Origin: Myxococcales bacterium FL481
GTDB lineage: Bacteria; Myxococcota_A; Polyangia; Nannocystales; Nannocystaceae
Assembly (NCBI GenBank): GCA_006508105.1
Contig: QKPP01000207.1
Span: 7,056-57,866, forward strand
DNA length: 50,811 nucleotides
Direction: 5' to 3'
A program made the translations under genes and the position numbers. The notes below the pieces were generated by a model. That model was not told where the DNA came from and made no database searches. It saw nothing but the letters and a program-made list of their open reading frames with translations. The stretch's first letter is position 1, and each line of letters starts with the position of its first letter. This document shows positions 38,408-46,110 of the stretch, piece after piece.

Positions 38408-39886
38408 ATGTCAGAACTCAACGGCACCATGATGCAGTATTTCCACTGGTACTATCCCGCTGATGGCTCGCTTTGGCGCCGAGTCACCGCAGAGGTACCA
38501 CAATTGGCGAAGCTCGGCATTACGGCCCTGTGGCTTCCGCCCGCCTACAAAGGCCCCGGTGGCGCAAACGATGTTGGCTACGGTGCCTACGACCTCTACG
38601 ATCTCGGCGAATTTGACCAGCACGGTACGATCCGCACCAAATACGGTACGAAAGAAGAATATACGAATGCGATCGCCGCTGCCCATGCACAGGGGATTCA
38701 AGTCTACGCAGACGTCGTATTGAACCATCGCGGCGGTGCGGACGGAAAGGAGTGGGTACGGGCGGCCGAGGTGCACGAGCACGACCGGCAGTTTGTGGTG
38801 GAAGACGAGCTGTGGATCGAGGCGTGGACGCGATTTACCTTCCCCGGCCGACGAGGGAAGTATTCGGACTTCACCTGGTCGTGGAGGCACTTCGATGGGG
38901 TGAATCGGGCCGACAACCTAGACCTAGAGCGCGAGGCGATCTTCAAGTTCCTCAGCCGTGGGAAGGACTGGGAGAAGATGGTATCAGGTGAGTTGGGCAA
39001 CTATGACTACTTGATGCATTCAGATATCGACATGAACTCCCCAGATGTGCGCACCGAGCTGATGCGATGGGGCAAGTGGTTTCTAGACACGACCCACGTC
39101 GACGGCTTTCGCCTGGACGCGGTCAAACACATTCAGTTTAGCTTTTTTCGTGATTTTCTCGACAGCGTTCGCCGACACACCGGCAAAGAGGTCTTCGCCG
39201 TCGGCGAGTATTGGAATCCAAACTCGGTCGAGGAATTGATCCGGTACATCGAACACACGGGACAGCGGTTGTCGTTGTTCGACGCGCCACTTCACCGGCG
39301 CTTCCACGAGGCATCACGCAGCGGCGGGCACTTCGACATGCGCCAGATCTTCCACAGAACGCTCGTCCAGAGCCAGCCCACGCGGGCCGTGACGCTCGTC
39401 GATAACCACGACACACAACCTTGCCAGTCGCTCGAGTCGCCGGTCGAGCCATGGTTCAAGCCCTTGGCTTACGCCATCATCTGCTTGTGGCGACACGGCT
39501 ACCCCTGCGTGTTCTACCCGGATCTGTACGGGGCCGAGTACGAGGACAACGGGCGCCAGATTGTCCTCGAGCCCGTACCTGAGCTCCCTCTGCTCCTTCG
39601 GGCTCGCCGGCAGTTCGCCTACGGACCACAACACAGTTTTATCGACCACTCCGATGTGATCGGCTGGACGCGCGAGGGGGACGACGCACATCCCGGGTCC
39701 GGCCTTGCCGTCGTGCTCAGTGATGGGCCCGGGGCGGCGAAATGGATGCACGTTGGCCGTCGCAACGCGGGCCGCCGTTTTCGAGACCTACTCGATCGCG
39801 TGCCGGAGCGGGTGACAGTGAACGCGGATGGATGGGGCGAGTTTGGCTGCGAGGGGGGCTCGGTGTCGGTGTGGGGGTCTGAGTGA
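38408..39886 (+). CDS. Cytoplasmic-type alpha-amylase (GH13, subfamily-5-like)
   Basis: A 492-residue enzyme with no signal peptide, starting M-S-E-L-N-G-T-M-M-Q-Y-F-H-W-Y. This M-M-Q-Y-F-H-W opening is typical of AmyS-type GH13_5 enzymes. The four GH13 regions are present: D-V-V-L-N-H (region I), G-F-R-L-D-A-V-K-H with the nucleophile Asp (II), A-V-G-E-Y-W with the acid/base Glu (III), and L-V-D-N-H-D-T-Q with the stabilising Asp (IV). It should hydrolyse alpha-1,4 glucan or maltodextrin inside the cell. Some stretches are poorer in GC than the neighbours, hinting at acquisition, but this was not computed. No other glycogen gene is adjacent. Confidence 0.93.
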   Translation: MSELNGTMMQYFHWYYPADGSLWRRVTAEVPQLAKLGITALWLPPAYKGPGGANDVGYGAYDLYDLGEFDQHGTIRTKYGTKEEYTNAIAAAHAQGIQVYADVVLNHRGGADGKEWVRAAEVHEHDRQFVVEDELWIEAWTRFTFPGRRGKYSDFTWSWRHFDGVNRADNLDLEREAIFKFLSRGKDWEKMVSGELGNYDYLMHSDIDMNSPDVRTELMRWGKWFLDTTHVDGFRLDAVKHIQFSFFRDFLDSVRRHTGKEVFAVGEYWNPNSVEELIRYIEHTGQRLSLFDAPLHRRFHEASRSGGHFDMRQIFHRTLVQSQPTRAVTLVDNHDTQPCQSLESPVEPWFKPLAYAIICLWRHGYPCVFYPDLYGAEYEDNGRQIVLEPVPELPLLLRARRQFAYGPQHSFIDHSDVIGWTREGDDAHPGSGLAVVLSDGPGAAKWMHVGRRNAGRRFRDLLDRVPERVTVNADGWGEFGCEGGSVSVWGSE

Positions 39887-40241
39887 ACCAGGTGCCCGCC
39901 TCGGCTTGGGTCCGCGGCGGGAACGCGCGCCACGCTCACTTGCCGCCGCGTCATCGGTCTGGCCCGCTCCGCTCCACGGGCGCCCTTTCTCGACCCACCG
40001 ACCGTGCCACCAAAGACCGCCGGGGCCAGCGGTTCTCACGCGGACAGACTTCGAGGCACTTCGATCGGCGTGCCCGGGGCCGGAGCGGCCCGACCCGATG
40101 GTTCTGCGCATCCCTCCTCCGGCCCCCGCGTCGAGGCCATCGCGCCGCTGCGAGTCGGCCTGGGCTTGGTCCCTCCCCCTGGTCGCGTCCGCCGTGCGGC
40201 GAACCGGAGCGACGCGCTGGCCTCCACGGTATCCTCGTCGC
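39887..40241. other. Gap between amylase and LysR genes
   Basis: This 355-bp stretch has several open frames on both strands, all Arg/Pro/Gly/Ala-rich without domains. I regard them as GC-driven shadows. The frame of the downstream LysR gene is open throughout, but family similarity begins only at the GTG at 40242. Confidence 0.5.
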
Positions 40242-41216
40242 GTGGACTGGAACGACGTTCGTTTCTTCCTCGCGCTCGCCCGCTCGGGCTCGGTGCGGGC
40301 CGCCGGCGCGGTCGCGGGGGTGAGCCATTCCACGGTGGCGCGCCGCATCGAAGCGTTGGAGGTCCGGCTGTCCACCCGCCTATTCGATCGGACACGCGAC
40401 GGCTACGCGCTCACCGATGCCGGGCGTGACACCCTCCCCCAGGCCGAACGCATCGAACGTGAAATGGCGGCGTTGGAGCGCGTGCTCGTCGGCCAAGATG
40501 ACCGCCTCGCCGGTCGCGTGCGGGTCACGTGCTGCGACGAGTTCGTGTCGGCGATGATGATCGGCGAGCTGGCGCGTCTGTGTGAGCAGCACGCCGACCT
40601 CGAACTTGCCATCACCGCGGACAGCCGCGCGTTCGACCTGTCGAAGCGGGAAGCGGACCTCGCCGTGCGCACCCTCGGCGTGGGTGCCACCCCGCCCGAA
40701 CACCTGATCGCGAAGAAGCTCGTGCCCGTCGTCATCGCCAACTACGCCGCGCACGCCCATGCCGAGCGACTCGTCAACAATCGCGATGACCCGGCCTCGC
40801 GCTGGCTCGCGGTCGATGACCGACGCTTCGCGACCCAGATGATCGCGGCTTCGAGCTACCCCGACCGCCCGGCGTGGGGGGCCTTCTCCTCGCTGGGACT
40901 CCTCCTCCAGGCCACGCAGTTGGGTCTCGGCCTGGCCATGCTGCCGTGCTACGTCGCCGACGCGACCCCGTCGCTGACCCGACTGCCTTGCCCGGATCTG
41001 CGCCACGTGGCCGACTTGTGGTTGCTGTGTCACCCCGATCTGCGCAGCAATGCGCGACTCCGGGCCGCTCGGGAAGCCGTGGCCGGGGCGCTATTCCGCC
41101 AAGCCTCCTTGTTCCGCGGAGAGTACGACCGGGACTCGTGTCGCGAGCACCCCGACGCGCTCGTGAGACACACCGTCACGAAAGCCGACCGGGGCAACTC
41201 GCCTGATCTGTCGTAG
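40242..41216 (+). CDS. LysR-family transcriptional regulator
   Basis: The GTG at 40242 begins V-D-W-N-D-V-R-F-F-L-A-L-A, a typical start for this branch. The helix-turn-helix is S-V-R-A-A-G-A-V-A-G-V-S-H-S-T-V-A-R-R, with R-L-F-D-R-T and Y-A-L-T-D-A-G following. The effector domain includes G-R-V-R-V-T-C-C and the late G-L-G-L-A-M-L-P-C-Y. The total is 324 residues, with a somewhat long C-terminal tail. The Ser/His/Ser wing of the S-H-S-T-V-A-R-R motif fits LysR proteins of the AlsR/YwfM-like group. The methyltransferase gene starts 22 bp downstream, so one transcript is likely. Confidence 0.9.
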   Translation: MDWNDVRFFLALARSGSVRAAGAVAGVSHSTVARRIEALEVRLSTRLFDRTRDGYALTDAGRDTLPQAERIEREMAALERVLVGQDDRLAGRVRVTCCDEFVSAMMIGELARLCEQHADLELAITADSRAFDLSKREADLAVRTLGVGATPPEHLIAKKLVPVVIANYAAHAHAERLVNNRDDPASRWLAVDDRRFATQMIAASSYPDRPAWGAFSSLGLLLQATQLGLGLAMLPCYVADATPSLTRLPCPDLRHVADLWLLCHPDLRSNARLRAAREAVAGALFRQASLFRGEYDRDSCREHPDALVRHTVTKADRGNSPDLS

Positions 41217-41238
41217 ACCTATCCCCGTGGAACTGACG

Positions 41239-41868
41239 ATGAGCCCCGATACTCGGTTTTGGAATCGCCTCGCGGAGCGCTATGCCGCCAAGCCCATCGC
41301 GAACCCGAAGGCCTACGAGCGCAAGCTCGCGCTGACCCGCGCGGAGCTTTCGCCCGAACAGACCCTGCTTGACGTGGGCTGTGGCACCGGTTCGCTGGCA
41401 CTCGAACTCGCCGGGTCGGTCGCGCACGTCCATGCGCTCGACGTGTCCGAGGAGATGCTGCGTATCGCCGAGCACAAGCAGCAAGCGCAGGGCGTCACGA
41501 ACGTCACGTGGCACGTGCGCCCGCTCGATCGGAACCTTCCGTTTGACGAGGGGTCATTCGGCTGTGTGTGCGCGTTCAACATCCTCCACCTCGTCGATGA
41601 CCGCCAAGGCGTGCTCCAAGCGCTCTATCGCTTGCTTGCCCCCGGCGGCCGGTTCGTGTCATCCACGCCGTGTCTGGGAGATTCCCGGCTGCCGCTGGGG
41701 GCGATGATCGCGGTGATGCGGTGGTTCGGCAAAGCCCCGCACGTGTGGAGGTTCAACCGCGAGGAGCTCCTGCGCGAGTTCGCGGACGCGGGCTTCGTCG
41801 ACGCCCGCACCGCGGATGTCGGAGCGAAAGCCACCACGGCCTTTGTCATCGCGCGCAAGCCCAGCTAG
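41239..41868 (+). CDS. SAM-dependent class I methyltransferase
   Basis: A 209-residue enzyme; GTG 41227, four codons upstream, is an alternative start. The SAM-binding motifs are L-L-D-V-G-C-G-T-G-S-L-A-L (motif I), H-A-L-D-V-S-E-E-M-L (motif II, acidic residue for the ribose) and V-C-A-F-N-I-L-H-L-V (post II). These fit the UbiE/MenG-like methyltransferase-11 family. The acceptor is unknown. It is adjacent to, and likely cotranscribed with, the LysR gene. Confidence 0.88.
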   Translation: MSPDTRFWNRLAERYAAKPIANPKAYERKLALTRAELSPEQTLLDVGCGTGSLALELAGSVAHVHALDVSEEMLRIAEHKQQAQGVTNVTWHVRPLDRNLPFDEGSFGCVCAFNILHLVDDRQGVLQALYRLLAPGGRFVSSTPCLGDSRLPLGAMIAVMRWFGKAPHVWRFNREELLREFADAGFVDARTADVGAKATTAFVIARKPS

Positions 41869-42128
41869 AGCCGAGCGTGGCGATCGAAGCGGAACGTGAT
41901 TGTCGGGTCTTGGCCGGGCGGGTTTCGTGAGGGCCGGGGCGACGGTCAGACGCGCCATTGAAGTGTTGCCTCGTCGCCCGACCTCCCCTTGCACGGTGCG
42001 GGGCTTCAGCCGACATACCGGGCCCAACCCCAGTGGTCCGGCACCGCGGAGCCGCGACCGCACCGCGCAAGCATCGCCTCATCGCATCCTGGTCGCGGTA
42101 TCAGCCGTGGGCTACCCTCGCGCCGCAG

Positions 42129-43184
42129 ATGCTGCACGCCCTGATTCCGTACATCACGACGCCGGAGTACACGTTCCGAGATCTCCCGTTCGTCGGCGAC
42201 AAGACGCTCACGATCTTCGGCACCCTGGTCGCAATCGGCGTGCTGCTAGGAGCCAAGCGCTGCCTGGCCTTTGCCAAGGTCAAAGACATCGACGAGACCG
42301 TGGCGGTCGACCTGATGTGGTGGACCACCATCACCGGGTTTATCGTCGCCCACTGGGTGTCGGTGTTGTTCTACTTCCCGCATCAGGTCCAAGAAAACCC
42401 GCTGATCTTGCTGTGGATCCCGTCCGGTCTGTCGAGCGTGGGGGGCATGTTCGGCGCGCTGCTGGGCATGCGATTCTTCCTGTTTCGCCGCAAACAGCCG
42501 GTCTTGGTGTACGCGGACATGTTGATGTTTGGGTTTCTCCTCGGCTGGTGCTTCGGACGCCTGGGCTGCACCTTGGTGCACGATCACCCCGGACGCATCG
42601 TGCCGCCGGACACATTCTTCGCCGTGGGTCCGTGGGGCTGCCCGTGCCCCGAAGGCGGACCGCTGAAATCGGCTTGCTGCGCGCCGAGCCAGGAGATCTG
42701 GCGCTACGACCTGGGCCTGATTGAGTGGGTCATCACCATCGTCCTCACCTCGTTCGTGTACTTCATCTACCCCTGGCGGACGGCTCGGCCGGGACAGCTT
42801 ACGGGCTTGTGCACCATGGTCTACGCGCCGACGCGATTTGTCCTCGACTTCCTGCGTGAGGACACGCGCAGCATCGGCGTGTCCACGCCGGATCTACGCT
42901 ACGCGAACCTGACCACCGCTCAGTACTTTTGCATCTTCTTCTTCTTCATCGGCGTCTACTTGTTGTTTTTTCGCAAACCCAACGACGGCGATATGGGCTA
43001 CGCCAAAGACAGCGAACGTTTGGCACGAGAGCGTGAGGAGAAGTCCGACGCGTCGGAGTTGGACGACAAGGCGACCTCGACTGAGGCCAACCACGACGAC
43101 GTGGCCGAGCAAACCGACAACGCGCCAGCCGACGCTGACGACAACAGCGCGTCCGACTCGCGCCCACCGGCGCAGCCGGGCTAA
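42129..43184 (+). CDS. Divergent Lgt-like (prolipoprotein diacylglyceryl transferase) membrane protein, copy 1
   Basis: A 351-residue polytopic protein starting M-L-H-A-L-I-P-Y, with about seven transmembrane helices and an acidic hydrophilic tail after residue 290. The Lgt fold is recognisable from I-F-G-T-L-V-A-I-G-V, A-D-M-L-M-F-G-F-L-L-G-W-C-F-G-R and R-F-V-L-D-F-L-R-E-D. Residues known to matter in Lgt differ. The S-S-H-G-G His is Val (S-S-V-G-G), the G-R-x-G-N Asn is Cys (G-R-L-G-C) and the E-F-x-R Glu is Asp. Added features are V-H-D-H-P-G-R and a C-x-C with a later C-C. It may be a lineage-specific Lgt or a paralogue with another role. Confidence 0.8.
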   Translation: MLHALIPYITTPEYTFRDLPFVGDKTLTIFGTLVAIGVLLGAKRCLAFAKVKDIDETVAVDLMWWTTITGFIVAHWVSVLFYFPHQVQENPLILLWIPSGLSSVGGMFGALLGMRFFLFRRKQPVLVYADMLMFGFLLGWCFGRLGCTLVHDHPGRIVPPDTFFAVGPWGCPCPEGGPLKSACCAPSQEIWRYDLGLIEWVITIVLTSFVYFIYPWRTARPGQLTGLCTMVYAPTRFVLDFLREDTRSIGVSTPDLRYANLTTAQYFCIFFFFIGVYLLFFRKPNDGDMGYAKDSERLAREREEKSDASELDDKATSTEANHDDVAEQTDNAPADADDNSASDSRPPAQPG

Positions 43185-43192
43185 CCTCTCGC

Positions 43193-44359
43193 ATGGGCCG
43201 GCTCGTCGCCAACATTCCGTACCTGGACCCGCCTCGACTCGAGCTCGGCGACCTGCCGCTGCTCGGTGAGATTCCCATCGAGCCCTTCGGCATTCTCGTC
43301 GCCCTCGGAGTCATCCTAGGATGGCGTTTTTGCCTGCACTACGCCAAAACCCGCGACATCGACGACTGGATGGCGCGCGATGTGATGTTTTGGGTGCTGC
43401 TGTGCGGATTCGTCATGGCCCACTGGGTGTCGGTGATCTTCTACTTCCCGGAGCGAATCGCCGAAGACCCGCTGGTCCTGCTCTACATCCTCAACGGGCT
43501 GTCGAGCGTGGGCGGGTTTTTGGGGGCGTTTTTGGGGATGACGTGGTTTCTCCGCAAGCACCGCCAACCCAAGCTGATCTACGCCGACATGCTGACCATG
43601 GGCCTGCTGATCGGCTGGTGCTTCGGCCGAGCCGGCTGCTCTTGGGTTCATGACCATCCGGGGCGCATCGTCGCGCCGGATACCTTCTTCGCCGTCGGTC
43701 CGTGGCCGTGCCGGTGCCCCGACGGCGGCCGAGCCCTGTCAGCTTGCTGCGAAGTCGGCGAGGGCATCTTCCGCTACGATCTGGGCCTCACCGAGTTTTT
43801 GCTCACGGTGTGGATGGCCATGTACATCTTCTTCATCTTCGACTGGCGCAACGCGGCCCCGGGCCGCGTGACCGGAATCGTCGCGCTGATCTACGGCCCC
43901 GCTCGCGTCCTGATGGATTTCCTGCGCGAAGACACCGTGTCCAAGGGCGTGTCGACGCCGGACGTGCGCTACCTGGGGCTCACCGCGGCCCAGTGGGCCA
44001 GCCTGGTTATCTTCGGCGCGGGCATGTATCTCGTGTTCATTCGCAAAACCACCGCCCGCGACCTGGAGTACGCGAAAGAGAGCGTGCGCCAAGCCAAAGC
44101 CGCCAACAAGGCGGCCGGTGAAACCCACGACGCCCACGACTCGTCGGTCGAGCCGACCAAGCTGGACGACGCCGAGCCCGAAGCTCAAGCCGCGGCCACC
44201 AGCCCGGCCGCGGACGCCACCAACGAGCGATCGACCGATACCGTCCCCGCTGCACCCAACGCGGGAGCGACCGATCCCGCCGGGGAGACTGCCACCGGCC
44301 CCGCCGCAGATCCGACCCCGACCGAGAACACGCCGTCGAGTCGCAACGGCAAGCGCTAG
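43193..44359 (+). CDS. Divergent Lgt-like membrane protein, copy 2
   Basis: A 388-residue tandem paralogue of the preceding gene, separated from it by only 8 bp. It shares P-F-G-I-L-V-A-L-G-V-I-L-G, M-A-H-W-V-S-V-I-F-Y-F-P, S-S-V-G-G, G-W-C-F-G-R-A-G-C and V-H-D-H-P-G-R-I-V. It also shares P-C-R-C with a later A-C-C, and R-V-L-M-D-F-L-R-E-D. The same three catalytic-type residues are substituted as in copy 1. The C-terminal tail of roughly 90 residues is rich in Ala, Thr, Pro and Glu, probably cytoplasmic and disordered. The two genes are certainly co-transcribed. Confidence 0.8.
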   Translation: MGRLVANIPYLDPPRLELGDLPLLGEIPIEPFGILVALGVILGWRFCLHYAKTRDIDDWMARDVMFWVLLCGFVMAHWVSVIFYFPERIAEDPLVLLYILNGLSSVGGFLGAFLGMTWFLRKHRQPKLIYADMLTMGLLIGWCFGRAGCSWVHDHPGRIVAPDTFFAVGPWPCRCPDGGRALSACCEVGEGIFRYDLGLTEFLLTVWMAMYIFFIFDWRNAAPGRVTGIVALIYGPARVLMDFLREDTVSKGVSTPDVRYLGLTAAQWASLVIFGAGMYLVFIRKTTARDLEYAKESVRQAKAANKAAGETHDAHDSSVEPTKLDDAEPEAQAAATSPAADATNERSTDTVPAAPNAGATDPAGETATGPAADPTPTENTPSSRNGKR

Positions 44360-44585
44360 CGCACGGCCTCTGACCGGCGCATCGCCAGCGACCGCACGTT
44401 CGACCTCGTCGGCGTTGACCGCCGCGGGGGCCCTTCGCCGAGCAACCCACGTGGTCGTGGGACCTCGTTGGCGCCTTTCCAGCCGCGTCTCCCCCCCGCG
44501 CCCACCGACCGCCGATCGTGTCCGGTCGGCTCCGCCTAGCTCATCTTGGCCCGAGTGGTCTTCGACGCGTTCCTACTACACCGGG

Positions 44586-45221
44586 CTACTTCTTCGCCGC
44601 GCGCTTCGTCCCGGTCTTCTTCTTCCCCGCCTTGTTCGTCGTCCCCGTCCGTTTCGCCGTCGGCTTCGCCTCTGGCTTTTTCTTCCCCGCCGTTCGGGGG
44701 TTCGTTGCCTGCTTCGTGCTCGACCGCTTGGCCGCGGGCTTGGCCCGTCGGCTGGCGCGACCGCTCCGACGATCCGCGGTGCTCTCCTCGTAGTGCGCGA
44801 TGTGGTCCGCCACCGTGATGCGCCGTACCGCATCGGCGATCACGTCCAACGCCACGTCCTCGAGGCGCTTGAACCGAACGCAGGCCTTGCCCATATCCAA
44901 GCGCTTGCCGGTCGCGCGCCAGGCCTGGCGAAACGCATCCTCGCCCCCCGGAGCCGCGTAGATACAAAACAGATACAACGCGAGATGGTTCTTTTGTGCC
45001 GCCAGGCTCGCAAACGGCAACGGCTGTGAGGGATCGCAATGGTAGCCGGCGGGGTAGCGGTCGTGCGCGACGTAGTAGCCGATCATCCCGTACTGCATGC
45101 CCTCGGTGAACCCCGGGTCGAGGTTGTCCCGGATCACATCTCGGACCGCGATGAGAACCTCGCGGCGATCTTCGGGTATCTCGGCGAGGTATTGTGCGAC
45201 CGTTCGGGCTGCGCTTCGCAT
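44586..45221 (-). CDS. DUF1801-domain protein with lysine-rich histone-like tail
   Basis: A 211-residue protein from the ATG at 45221; the frame upstream overlaps the methyltransferase gene and is a shadow. Residues 1-130 are DUF1801: Y-L-A-E-I-P-E-D-R-R-E-V-L, then E-G-M-Q-Y-G-M-I-G-Y-Y-V, then K-N-H-L-A-L-Y-L-F, and a late K-A-C-V-R-F-K-R-L-E-D-V. The remaining 75 residues form a Lys/Ala/Thr/Arg-rich tail of the histone H1 type (A-G-K-K-K, T-A-K-R-T-G-T). This suggests nucleic-acid binding. It ends the halogenase-methyltransferase run; its start is 46 bp from the methyltransferase stop. Confidence 0.8.
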   Translation of the reverse strand: MRSAARTVAQYLAEIPEDRREVLIAVRDVIRDNLDPGFTEGMQYGMIGYYVAHDRYPAGYHCDPSQPLPFASLAAQKNHLALYLFCIYAAPGGEDAFRQAWRATGKRLDMGKACVRFKRLEDVALDVIADAVRRITVADHIAHYEESTADRRSGRASRRAKPAAKRSSTKQATNPRTAGKKKPEAKPTAKRTGTTNKAGKKKTGTKRAAKK

Positions 45222-45267
45222 CGAGCGCAACGATACCGGCGCAGGGCGCCCGTCGTCACGGGGCGAC

Positions 45268-46029
45268 TCAGGCAGGGCGCAAGAGCCACAGGTGAGCGCC
45301 GATCGGATACGCTCCCAAGCCCAGACGCGACAGTCGCAGCCGATCGAGATGCAGAGTCTGCTCCACCGAGACTCGCAGCCCGGCCTCCGCGAACAGCTCG
45401 AGCCACCCGCGACGAGAGCGGAACGCCACACCAATGCCCGCGGTTGCGAATCCCAGTGCACGCAGGAGCGGAGCCGCGGCCCGCAGCCGCGTGATCCCGA
45501 AGATCAACTCGCCGGGGTCAATGCCCGGCACGAACGAGTCGTAGAATTGCTCGTAGATGGCCATAACGCCGCCAGTTTGGAGCCGGTCTCGAAGCAGCGC
45601 GAGGCATTCGACGACCCGTTCCCGCGTCTCCATCGGCGAGTCGTCGACGAGGTGGTGCAGCAACACGTTGACAGTGATGAGGTCAAACCTGGGCTCGGGC
45701 AAGCGCAGCTCGAGGTCGAAGACCGAGGCACACATCGTCTGTTTGCGATCGTGGGGGACGTTGCGAGCGATCATCTGCGGCGCGTCATCAACCAGCCACG
45801 CTTGCGCCGCGGGGTATTTCGCCAGCAAGCGATCGACAAAGGCCCCATTGCCGCCACCGACGTCCAAGATGGTGCCGACCTCGTCGATATCGACTTCGGC
45901 CCCGAGCAACGCGGCGTACGGCTCGAAGTCGCGAAACGCTTGGTCGTAGTTTTCCAGCGCAGATGGGGGGAGTCGGTGACGTTCGCCCACGGCAACGGTG
46001 CTGTAGGGCCGCGCAGATGCCCTCCCCAC
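45268..46029 (-). CDS. O-methyltransferase-like SAM-dependent enzyme lacking the dimerisation domain
   Basis: A 253-residue enzyme with a GTG start. The SAM-binding core is T-I-L-D-V-G-G-G-N-G-A-F-V, the pattern of acetylserotonin/hydroxyindole-type O-methyltransferases (D-V-G-G-G-x-G). V-N-V-L-L-H-H-L-V-D-D is the post-II strand and M-A-I-Y-E-Q-F-Y is a later strand. These enzymes usually have about 340 residues with an N-terminal winged-helix dimerisation domain of about 90, which is missing here. It follows the halogenase by 81 bp. An acceptor made by, or acted on by, the halogenase is a reasonable inference. Confidence 0.85.
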   Translation of the reverse strand: MGRASARPYSTVAVGERHRLPPSALENYDQAFRDFEPYAALLGAEVDIDEVGTILDVGGGNGAFVDRLLAKYPAAQAWLVDDAPQMIARNVPHDRKQTMCASVFDLELRLPEPRFDLITVNVLLHHLVDDSPMETRERVVECLALLRDRLQTGGVMAIYEQFYDSFVPGIDPGELIFGITRLRAAAPLLRALGFATAGIGVAFRSRRGWLELFAEAGLRVSVEQTLHLDRLRLSRLGLGAYPIGAHLWLLRPA

Positions 46030-46110
46030 GCGCGCTCACGCCCCGCCTCGGCCCCACGAGCCACGTCGCGCCGCGTGTCATTCCACACCTCGACTGGACC
46101 GAGCTGTGGA

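Noticed and set aside
38408-39886. Amylase as a horizontally acquired gene
   Set aside because: Some stretches look poorer in GC, but no composition was computed and there are no mobile elements or tRNA at its borders, so I do not list it as a finding.
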